This document shows positions 33,082 through 45,000 of a stretch of 64,000 bases of DNA, piece after piece. The stretch comes from Zingiber officinale (taxonomy: Eukaryota; Streptophyta; Magnoliopsida; Zingiberales; Zingiberaceae): the NCBI RefSeq assembly GCF_018446385.1, contig NC_056002.1, positions 9,496,894 through 9,560,893 on the forward strand. The letters are read 5' to 3'. Every line of letters begins with the position of its first letter. Within the stretch, counting starts at the first letter, position 1. The notes under the pieces are model-generated. The model saw only the letters and a program-made list of their open reading frames with translations, did not search any database and was not told the DNA's origin. Position numbers and translations under genes: made by a program.

Positions 33082-36000
33082 TTACACAATACTTGGGGCA
33101 TCTCCAACCCAACTGCACACAGCTCGAGGCCAACGAGTTCTGATGCAGTCAACTAGCGGTGCATGCTGAGGTAGCTGATTGAGCTCTAAAATCCCTGGAT
33201 CTCTCACACTTTGCTCATTGCCTGAGCTACTTACCACATCGGCGAGAAACTCTTCTTGTGTCCATCGAGGTGGCACTACCACGCTCAATTTACAGAGCCT
33301 TGGCTTCTGCAGGGGGCTCTCACCGCCGGCAGTACTGCTGGATACTGATTTTGCAATGCCATTAAAATGGTAGAGATCAAATAGCTTCTTGCCCATTAAT
33401 CCGGATGAGTCCTTTAGGCCTCCACAACTTTTATCTAATTCTAACAGCACCTGCCAGAGTTCACTCCACACTATGAACTCTGAACTGCAGAGGTGATCAA
33501 ACTTTGCAGGAGGAAGGTTGATGTTTGCCTCCCTGAGGACTTGTTGAAATCCTTCCACACCAATAAACCCTCCGCCACCACTTTGGTCCTGGGCATCAAA
33601 TGCTTTCCTAATCTTTGACTCTCGCTCTTCCAGCTCATTCTCTTCTTGCACGGCCGGATTGAGAGCAAAAAGAACAGTGTAATGTGACTCGCTACCCACT
33701 ACCCATATGGGCCATCTAGGGCATTTTAGATGCTGACCAACTTTGCAAAAATTGAGAGATTCCAGAAGTAAAAGGAACCCAATCTCTGGGGTCATAGCTA
33801 CACCTTTCACGAACAAGCCATCACCAACATCCATTCGGCCATCAAATACATTGGACACAGCCTCTCCACAAATCAGCAGATTTACAATTTCCTGTGATAA
33901 CCGGTTACAAGAATTAGATGGAAATGTATTAGGATTTGCGGATTATAAATTCCTGAAGCACAACTTAGCAATTTTCAGGGTCACTAGGGTTTTCAAGGGG
34001 AAGTGCATGTGATCGTAGTATAGAAAAACAGGGACCCAATTGTTTCAATCTCTCTATTTAGCATGTTAGTACGTGGTTGGAAAACCAAATGCAAAAGGAT
34101 TACCATGAATAACAGAAGTAAAAGATATACAAGAATCCAGAGTAAAAAGGTTTAGTAGGAAAGAAGTGGTGGGTACCAATTACAGGAAAATATACATCAA
34201 GGCAATAAGAGAAAGTACTTTGTACAATCACTCAAGTAACAAGTTTTAGATGCACTCAGTCAGCAGCAGATTTACTTTGCATTGAACAGAGATTCATATG
34301 ATTGACCACGACAGTATGATCCTCACCAGAGGGACACATTTACTCAAAAAGGGAGATTACCTCTGTGCAATGGCAACATTTGTACAACTATCACAATTTT
34401 ATAATATCTTTCATATTTTTTTTCAGTAAACTATTGGAAATCATGAAAATTTTGTGAAATAAAAATCTTCCAGCATGAGCAGTTGTGAGGAAATGATATA
34501 TACCTGTGAGGCATGCCCGAATGGAGCTGTGACCAATGGCTGGCTAGGGTCATCTCTATCTGCCTGAATGGACTCCTGGAATAAATGATGAAAGAAACTT
34601 CGGCAACAGGTCTTTCCAAATACCAAATAGGTTCCAAGCACAAACTAAAATACTTATTCCATTTACATATCCAACAATTGCTATTTTAGCAATTAACTGT
34701 GGATGCACTATCCAGTTATTCAGTTGTGATTCCGATGATGAACATATGATTAGATAAAAAGAATGATATAAATATTTCATCAGTTTGCAACAATGACTAC
34801 TCTCCTAAATATTGGTCCAATATTAAGCAGCCACATAGTTACTACAAAAACCCAGAACCAAAAGATAAAATAAACCCTAGAAGCAAGTTGCCAACTAAAA
34901 AAAAGATATGAACATTATGCTTCATGTTTTGTATGGTGTGTAAACCATGATTAATTTAATAAAATGGAAAGTTAAACTTGCCTATAGGCCAGAGGCAGAA
35001 AGCTTTGTCAATGTAAAAAATCTTCTCATTAGTTAAATCGACCAACCAAATTTGTATCTTAGTATAGTACCTACCAAGGTCACTTTTCTGGTCTGATTTG
35101 AAACCGTAGTGTACCCAGCTTCCAGGTAGTTAAACCCTTTTTTTTCTCATACAATGGATCCTCGTTCAGTCATCTTACTTGCAGCACTAGACTACAGTCA
35201 CTATCATTGCCAGTCACTAGGGTACAGGCACAATGTAAAATCCCTAGTAATTCCATATTTAGACCACCAACTCAGCTACACAGTCACTATCATTGCACCT
35301 CTACAATGATCAACACAACGATTTCTAAAATTTGCCCCTGAGCAATAAGGACGGCAGTGGTGTGGGAAGGAATTTAACTACCCATCCATATTTGCTTCCA
35401 TATTTGGAGTAGCTACAACTGGTGGGGACACCTATTAGGTGAGAAAACTTGTGACCCTAGTACAAAGCAATTAAGTGTTGGTGCAATATCCCTCAGGTCA
35501 AGGTTGACCTGGGTAACCAAGCTGAGTCTTGGTTTGGGTTTAGATGTTTGACAATAAGATATTGATTGAAGAAAAGTCAAGTAGGTCAAGGTTGACTGGA
35601 TACTTGACCAGGAAATCCTAACTGGGATGTTAGGCAAAATGAAAGTCCTGGTGAGTGAAGCCAGGCAGAAGAAAAGTCCTGGTGAGTGAAGCCAGGCAGA
35701 TGAAAGTCCTGGTGAGTGAAGCCAGGCAGAAGAAAAGTCCTGGTGAGTGAAGCCAGGCAGATGAAAGTCCTAGTGAGTGAAGCTAGGCAGATGGAAACCC
35801 TGGTGAGTGAAGCCAGGTGAAAGTCCTAGTGAGTGAAGCTAGGCAGATGGAAAACCCTAGTGAGTAAAGCTAGGTGAAAGCCCTGGTGAGTGCAGGCAAG
35901 GGAAAATCCGGATGGATCAAGGATGATCGGACATCCGTGGGAAGTCCAAGAGATTGACTGGATACTTGGCAAGGAAGGAAGACCGGATGGGTCGAGGTTG

Positions 36001-39000
36001 ACCAGACATCGGTGGAAGTCCAAGTAGGTCGATGGAGTGACCGGATACTTGCACGACGAGTAAAAGTCCAAGTGGGTCGAAGGGATTGACCGGACACTGG
36101 TGAGTCTGCCGGTCAAGGGAGTGACCGGATGCGAGGCATGATGTACCAACAGTCGAGGTTGACCGGATGTTGGTTAGGGAGGTTGGAACTTGGTTTTGGG
36201 CAAAACCAAGTCGGATCGATCCGTGGATCGATCCAGTCGTGATCGATCGGTGGATCGATCTAGATTCTTCCAGTGACGAAGCACGGATCGATCCGTGGAT
36301 CGATCCGGAGGTCCCGATCGATCAGCCGATCGATCGGAATGTCTTGATTGGAATAGCCGGATCGATCCGTGGATCGATCCAGCGCTTCTTCGAATCAGAC
36401 GCTCGGATCGATCCGTGGATCGATCCAGCCCCCGATCGATTCGGAACATTCGAATCGATCGGGATCCGACCGCTGCGTCGATTAAAGCCGCAGGCGAGCG
36501 TGGTCTTCGGAATCTCTTCACGAGCTCTTCTCAGATTCATTCCAGCTCCTCCACAGCTCTCTACAAGCACGTGATCGCCAGTTCTTGAAGGTTCTTGGAG
36601 GCTTTCCAAGTCAAGAGGCGGATCTATTGCAAGAGGAAGAAGTTAGGGTTAGGGTTTTTACTGCACATCTTGTAAGCTTTTGCTTAACTTGTATTTCCCT
36701 TTCTTCTTCTTGTATTGAGAGTGTTGTAGGCTTCTCCGCCTTTGGTAGTTACCATAAAGGAGTGTTATTCATAGTGGAGGGTGTGTGCGTTGGTGTGGAT
36801 CCTTGGATTAGTCACCTCTTGTGAGGTGGATACCAAGTAAAATCCTAGTGTTAGCGTGTTTGTGTTTGTTTCAGTATTTTCCTGCGCATTCTTGAAGAAA
36901 CAAGCAACACCGAGCAACGAGCACGTGACGAGCTATTCACCCCTCTAGCTACTTTTGGTCCTAACAAGTGGTATCGAGCGAGGCCGCTCTTCACGGAATC
37001 ATCGCCGGAAGGGTCAAGCATAACAACAAAAGCTAGAGGGTGAAGAAGTGGAGCAAATTCATCAAAGTCAAAGAATTCGAAGCTCGACTTGAGATGCAAT
37101 TCCAAGATGGACTTGGTTTTGATACAAGGGTGGCTCCACCATACACTTCCATGAGTTTCGATTCTTGGAAATCAAGAATCGAAAATTTTCTTATGATGGA
37201 GATGGAGCGATGGTTTGCTCTAATGGAAGGCTTCAAAGCTCCAACAAACTCCAAGGGCAAGTAAAGCGGATGGAGCTCGGAGCAAATTCAAAGGGGCGAG
37301 GCAAATGACAAAGTGACCAAGCTTCTGGTCAACTTATTGCCTAGCCACATCTTGGCTCGAGTTGGAGAATTCGAAGATGCCGAGGAGCTTTGGAGCAAAT
37401 GGGCAACGCTTCAAGAGATCCCTCCACTGTACAAGATCATGAAGAATCCAAAGAGGGTGACTCTATGGAGCAAGACCAAAAGGAGGATTCCGAGGTTGAT
37501 AGATGCTCGACCTCCAGAAGAGGAAATCCAGAAGCTTCATCCTCGAGGGAATGCAACGAAGGGACAAGGAGGGAGCGTACTCCTTGTTTCATATTCAAGA
37601 TGATGAAGCCTCCACCTCAGGATTGAGGGGAGCAATCCGAGCCGGATCAAGAGGAAGGAGAAGCACATCCGGGTCAAGAGACGAAGAGGAGGAAGTAGAT
37701 TCTACCTCCACAAGTCAAGAAAAATCAAATGGAGGAGAATCAAGGTCCGATCAAGAGGAAGCTTCTACCTCCGGATCCAAAGAAAAAGATGCCACCCCTA
37801 CAAGCAAAGGTATAAATATTTCAATTAATAATAAAAATCATATAATATGTTTTGAGTGTAGGGAACATGAGCACTATAAGAGCAAGTGTCCCAACTTGGC
37901 CAAGAAGAAGGGCCAAGTGGCACAAAAGGGCAAGGAGAAGCCCAAGGAGACCACCCCCGGGACAAAGAAGAGCAAGGAGCACATTGTGTGCTTTTTGTGT
38001 CAACAAAAAGGGCATTACCGAAGTCAATGCCCTAAGGGGAAGAAGATGGTCAAGGCTCAAGGAGGCATTAGGCAAGGGGGAGCCTCCAAGGTAAAGAAGA
38101 AGGTAACATTTATTGAGCCTACCCCTTTACATTATGGTAAAAAGCATGATAGTTCTAACTTTTATCATTTTAATGCGATTTACCATAAGAATAGGAAGCA
38201 TGAGGGCTTTAAGGAAAAGCATGTGGCCCTACATGCCAAAACTACTATCCATAAGGCTAGGAATGTAGGTAAAAACCTAGGCGATAACTCTAAGGATGTA
38301 AGATACAAGCCTAGAAACAAAAATGCTCATGGATCAAATGAAAAACCAAAAACTAAGGACTTAGTGAGAGAAAATCAAGTCTTGAGGTCAAGACTTGATA
38401 AAATGGAAAAGACCCTAAAAAGGATGGAAAATATCCTATTAGGGCAAAATGAGCATAACCTAGGTCTAGGAGCACAAAGGTCATCTAATGGCCATAGAGG
38501 TTTGGGATACAAACCAAAGGCTAAGAAGGATGTGCCCTCTTGCCATAGAGTTCCATATAGTTATGGAACAAACCCTAGGTCTAGTGGTCAAGCCAAAAAT
38601 ACTAGGGAAGTCATCCCTAAGAGTATTTTTGCAATAAATGTGACTAAGACTTCTAAGAAGTCTAAGAAAGTCACAAACAAGGTCACAAGGGAGGTTATCC
38701 CTAGAGTTGACCTAGAAAATGTGACCAAGGCTTCTAAGAAGCCCAACAAGGTCACTAGGAAGGTATCTAGGGAAGTTATCCCTAGTGAGTACCTAGAGCA
38801 TCCAAGGAGCACCAATAGGTGTTGGATTCCTAGGAGCATCTTCTCTACCCCATAGATGGGTTAGAGAGTGTCAACTCCGATTAGAAGGGTAGTTAACCCA
38901 ACTTTGAGGAAATTGACACTCAAGGAGCATTTTCAAGGTTTTTGTTAACCTTTGAAAATGAAATGGAATTATTATTTACTCCTTGAAAGAGTAAAATGTG

Positions 39001-42000
39001 CCTAATGGTGGAAGAATTGATTTTAATCTTAAATGGCACATATTGGGAAATTCATAAGAACTATCAAGTTGGGATTTTGGTATGTTCTTAGGCAATTTAA
39101 GGCAATCCGAGCCTTAATTTAAAAGTGCTACTCTTGTGGAAAAATGGAATATGCCAACATTTGAGGAATATACTTAATTTTAATTGGCATAAATTAATCA
39201 AGGGAATAAGAAATGCAAACTTAGGCTTTGGCATTTTCTTGAAGCACTTTAGGGCAATCTAGATTTAAGTTGTAAGTTTAGCTAAGACTTTAAGGATACT
39301 TAGATAGTTAATCTAGGTATATTTTATTTATGCTAAATCTTGCCATGATTGTTTGCCCATCATATGCCATGACATCATATTTTATCTTATTTGTATTTTG
39401 CATTCATGACTTATCATGAAAAATACAAAAATACCATGTCATGCCATACATACATCATGTAGTTATAGGAATCTTTCTTTTGAAAGCTATTTTATTTTGA
39501 TGTATGCCATAACATTATCATGCATTATGTTTATTTCCTTAAAAATTAAGGACATATGGCATTAGTTAAACAAGTGACATTTGTTTAACAAGTAAATCAA
39601 CAAGTGACATCCTTTGTGGATGTCTACCTCTCAAAATGCCTAGATAGATATGCATGATCCCTAGAATAGGGCAAAACCAAAATCCTACATCTCACAAAGA
39701 CTATAAGGTGACTTGTATGTGTTTTAGTGCACATTAGATACAAGTGAGATGTTAGGATGATGAACAAAACTCAAGATGTTGATTTAGTGCATTCTTCTGA
39801 GTTTTAGATTCATCAAAACACATAGTTATGTGTTTTCCCATCATTGGGAAAACTAATGTACAAGTCATGTGCATTAAGCCCAAGGAACATGATGGGATAT
39901 TGGTTTTGAAAATGTTTTTAAAATGTTTTTGGAAAACCTTGATGAAGGCTATCTTTTGATAGTAATCACCATTGAATAGTTAGACACAAACTTGAAGAAA
40001 AACACTAAAGTTTTTGCAAGTTTTCAAGTTTGTGTCAATCTTTGAAAATATGATGTATTTTCATAGAAAACTATTTTTCCATGATTAAGTATGCCCTAAA
40101 TAATGTCTACACGAAATTTCATAATTTTTGGATTTTTGTAGAATTTTCTAGGGGTTTCTGAAGTTGACTGAAATGGAATTTCAGCAACTATCAGAGCTTC
40201 GATCGATCCATGGATCGATTGGAGTTCCTGAATCGATCCGTGGATCGATTCAAATGGCAATTCCCGCGAGCAGAAGCTCGCTGGATCGATCAGCCGATCG
40301 ATCCAGGGAGTCTGAATCGATCCGTGGATCGATTCATAAAGGTTCAATCGATTGGAACCCAACTTCAATCGATCCAAGTTGCTGATTTTGGCTGGGAAGG
40401 CCTGATTTCAGCATCTTTGAACCTCTTCGAGTCTAGGTAACCATTCCAAACCCCTTAAATACATTTGTATACATACAAAGGGTGTTTTCATGTTGAAAAC
40501 AAGGATGGATTGGTTAACGAAGACTAAGTAGAAGTTTAGGTTGAGGTTGTCTCAAATTTTGAATATTTGAACCTCAAAACTTCTAAATTTGGGTTTCCTA
40601 AAGGTTTAGGGATTCCAAGTCATTGTTGGTGCAATGACAGAAGTTACCACCATGTCTTTAGGGGGAGGGACTCTTTAAAGACATGAAAATTATTTTTCAT
40701 GAACCTTGGAAGGTGGTTAACCTTCTGTTGTGAACTTGCTCAAGGTTGAGCATTTAAACTTGAAATGGGGAGAAATGGGGAGTGGATATCCTCATTATTT
40801 CAAGTGGACACTCAAGTGGTAGATAATGCTCAAGGTTGAGTAGTTGTCTACATTGAGGGAGACGTTAAGGATAAATGAAGGGTATGGGACCTTCATTATC
40901 GTGTTGATCACAACGAGTGATGTTGTGAACAACGATGAGCAACTCTTCGGGGAGAGTCTTCAACAAATGGATTTGTTGAAGTGTGCCCAGAATTGGAGCA
41001 TAGGTTGATGTGTGTCCAACGATGGGTTGATGTGTGCCAATAGGGGGAGAATGTATGGTTAAGCTTAGTCCTTCATTACCTATGGGAAGGTCATAGGGGG
41101 AGAATGAAAGGACTCATGAAAGGGAGTAAGTTAGGCTTTCATTACCTAGAGGGAGTTTGCCCTCTTAGGGGAGAATGAAGAGCTTAATTTATGCTTTCAT
41201 TACCTAGTGGCAAGAAGGAGGCTATGGGATTAGCCTAACTTACATATGGGATTGTAAGTGTTATTGTATTGTCAAACATCAAAAGGGGAGATTGTTGGTG
41301 CATATTCCCTCGGTCAAGGTTGACCTGGTAACCAAGGTGAGTCTTGGTTTGGGTTTAGATGTTTGTGATAAGATATTGATTGAAGAAAAGTCAAGTAGAT
41401 CAAGGTTGTTGGATACTTGACTGGAAGTCCTAACGGGATGTTAGGCAATGAAAGTCCGGTGAAGCCAGGCAGAAGAAAAGTCCCGGTGAGTGAAGCCGGC
41501 GAGATGAAAGTCCGGTGAGTGAAGCCGGGCAGAGAAAAGTCCTGGTGAGTGGGCGGATGAAAGTCCTAGTGGTGAAGCTAGGCGGATGGAAACCCCGGTG
41601 AGTGAAGCCGGTGAAAGTCCTAGTGAGTGAAGCTAGGCGGATGGAAAACCCAGTGAGTAAAGCTAGGTGAAAGCCCCGGTGAGTGAAGCCAGGCGAGGAA
41701 AATCCGGATGGATCGAGGATGATCGGACGTCCGGTGTTGGGAAGTCCAAGTAGGTCAAAGGATTGATTGGATACTTGGCGAGGAAGGAAGACCAGATGGG
41801 TCGAGGTTGACCAGACATCGGTGGAAGTCCAAGTAGGTCGATGGAGTGACCGGATACTTGCACGACGAGTAAAAGTCCAAGTGGGTCGAAGGATTGACCG
41901 GACACTGTGGGGAGTCTGGCGGTCGAGGAGTGACCGGATGCGGCGTGATGTACCAACAGTCGAGGTTGGCCGGATGTTGGTTAGGGAGGTTTGGAACTTG

Positions 42001-45000
42001 GTTTTGGGCAAAACCAAGTCGGATCGATCCGTGGATCGATCCAGTGGATCGATCGGTGGATCGATCAGATTCTCCAGTCAGAAACTCGGATCGATCCGTG
42101 GATCGATCGAGGTCCCGATCGATCCATCGATCGACGCGGCTGCTTCGCGCGATAAGCGCCGGATCGATCCGTGGATCGATCCAGCGCTTTCGCGTATCAG
42201 AAGCTCGGATCGATCCGTGGATCGATCCAGCCTCCCGATCGATTCGAACATTCGAATCGATCGGGATCCGACTGCGTCGGGATTAAAGCCGCAGGCGAGC
42301 GGTCTTCGGTATCTCTTCACGAGCTCTTCTCGGATTCATTCCTCCACAGCTCTCTACAAGCACGTGATCGCCGGTTCTTGAAGGTTCTTGGAGGCTTTCC
42401 AAGTCAAGAGGCGGATCTATTGCAAGAGGAAGAAGTTAGGGTTAGGGTTTTTACGGCACATCTTGTAAGCTTTTGCTTAACTTGTATTTCCCTTTCTTCT
42501 TCTTGTATTGAGAGTGTTGTAGGGCTTCTCCGCCTTTGGTAGTTACCATAAAGGAGTGTTATTCATAGTGGAGGGTGTGTGCGTTGGTGTGGATCCTTGG
42601 ATTAGTCACCTCTTGTGAGGTGGATACCAAGTAAAATCCTAGTGTTAGCGTGTTTGTGTTTGTTTCTGTATTTTCCGCTGCGCATTCTTGAAGAAACAAG
42701 CAACACCGAGCAACGAGCACGCGACGAGCTATTCACCCCCCCCTCTAGCTACTTTTGGTCCTAACATTAAGTTCCTAATTCATTCATTCATTGTGGCAAA
42801 AAAGATGATAATTTTCACCCCGGGTTCCTCCAAGACCGCCCCAAGCACATTGGAAGGAAGTAAATCACAAGGGTCATTCAGCCAGCCGAGCAGCCTCCTA
42901 GGTGAAGGGGCCTAGCACGAGGTAAAACCCCACGATTTGAACTCAAGACCTATTGTGGCAACTCCACACCCAAGTACCAACTTGGCTACGCCCGTGAGGC
43001 CCTAATTCATTCATTCATGAATCTATTAAACATGTTACTCTTAAAACTACAACATAATACTAATCTTTCCAAGAATTAAAATAACTTCTCTATATAGATA
43101 AACTACTAGTTTTTACTTTGATTGTATGACCCCTTTTTAAAGCTTAAGTGGCCTGGAAGAACTCTATTGTTCAATACCCATATTAAGTTTGATTGGATGA
43201 CCATCTATACTCTCTTTAAGTTTAACCCAGTCAAGACTCAAGATACAACATTGATTTTAAACATTGAGTGTTGGTTGCATATAAATATAGGATTGCATAT
43301 GAGATAAATGCAATCAACAATAATATGGTTAATTCTCTCATTTTCCCCCAAAAAGTACACAAACAAGGTAGTGGAAATTTAATGATACTTCATGTCACAA
43401 AAGGGTATGCAAAGAAAAATATGCTGACAATTATGCATACCAGTCCTCTTGAAAGTAGAGCAGATATAAGGAACAACATTGCTCCCATGCGGCTTTGAAA
43501 CAAAGGAAGTGTTTTTATGAGTTGACGCATTGCAGTTGCTTGTGAACTGTATGTACTAATTCTTAAAATTTTCTGCAAATCTGAAGCAGTTGCAATAGAG
43601 AGATCTTTCAGAGCTTTTGCTAACACCTACTTACATGCAGAAACCACAAATAGTGATATAAGATAGCATATGCATGAAAACCAAAAAGACAATAAGGAGA
43701 TAGTTGAGATAGTCACCTCACTTTGATCACCTTCAGATCCCTCCAGATCACGGCAGTCAACTCCTATGGTTGCAACCACAGCCTGTTTACCGCTTCCACA
43801 TAGGAATAATATTTCAGCCATACTGTAAACCAAAGCTCTGAAACAAAAAAGCATGTTATTAGGTCTTCATGCCCAAAATTACGCCATTGAAGAAAAGGAA
43901 TAACTCATAAGTTGATTATAACTCAGGTTCTTATCAACACTAATCAAAGAACTTGTCATGACTTTGGTTAGATTTAGATCAAAAGTTATCTCTGAGAACT
44001 AAACATAACAAAACACAGTCAAACGGGGGTATTAGTTGCTGGTCAAGTCCTAATTGGCTAGTTTACGAATTTTCACCTTTCCCTGTGGTTTTGATAAGAC
44101 TATAGATTTCAAGGCAAGACAATTTATGAAGTTACTTCTATAATTCATAATTGACAATCAATCATGCCTTTCATAAATAGTATATGACCACATATGAATG
44201 GAAAAAAAAAAAAACTCTTCAGGAATTTTGTTCATTAATTTGTTTTCTGGAGTAAGTGTATTCTGCATAACGGTGCAATCCCATTCTTGTAGCATCATTA
44301 CCACTCGGTTATCTCCTGCTTGTCAAATATTCTGTCCTTGCTTCTATTTCATCTCACAATTCCTTAATTTTTTCTTCTCCACTTGTTCAATGAAGCAATG
44401 CCCTTTAATTTCTTATGCCACCTTCCAGTGAAATTAGTACAATTGATTGTGATGAGACAAAATTTCCATTTCTTTTAAGCATATGAAAAAGTGTGTGGAG
44501 CTTGCAGAAATCTACTTGGATTAGCAGTATCAACACTGACGCAGGTATTTCTTCAAAAGTAAAGGGACTATATCACAGAATATAATTAATAGTGTGCTGA
44601 TAAGATATGTGATTAAAGTTTCGAAATTTGAATAATTTAAGAATTCCCGAAGAGACAATTAGAAGCATTAATCTATGGTGCAAGCGTTACTCTAGGATTC
44701 TCTCTTTGATGAGAACAATTCACCGTTCAGATAATGTCACAAGACAAAGAAAAATTCAGATTGAAACATTAATGGAAAATTCAATCACCTCTCCTTTTTG
44801 TAGTCAGTAATAGATGCAAAATTGTTGCTTGCTATTTGTGAATCCTGATGAACTTTGTTCTGACCTAGTTCATATAGTGGTGTGTTCACATCCACTTTAC
44901 CAAAATTGTGCGAGAAAAACAGTAGATACTTCAAAACATAAGCCTGCAAACAAGATCAATTATAAATTGTGCTTCACTGGAGTACTAAAAACAATGCGAA

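Larger units (their letters stand above)
35476..36966 (+). repeat. 5' LTR of element B
   Basis: 1491 bases. The first part has a minisatellite (35640-35890), followed by GTCCAAGTAGGTCGA-type repeats, the palindrome array (36212-36462) and a leader ending TCCTAACA. Confidence 0.95.
35476..42766 (+). mobile_element. Non-autonomous Sirevirus-related element with gag only (element B)
   Basis: 7291 bases, flanked by TTAAG (35471-35475 and 42767-42771). LTRs run from TGTTGGTGCA to TCCTAACA, like element A. The primer site is TGGTATCGAGCG (36969-36980), one base off the standard core. Inside: a damaged gag with two zinc knuckles, then 2.4 kb without protease, integrase or reverse transcriptase, and a polypurine tract (AAAAGGGGAGAT) with the same ATTGTCAAACATC lead-in as element A. 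Element A-type proteins could serve it in trans. Confidence 0.92.
34576..43440 (-). other. Intron 5 of the MINDY-3-like gene, swollen by insertions
   Basis: 8865 bases between the RG-L end of exon 5 and the ES-IQADRDD start of exon 6. It carries gag-only element B and a SINE, together about 7.5 kb. Element B is in the opposite orientation to the gene. Confidence 0.88.
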
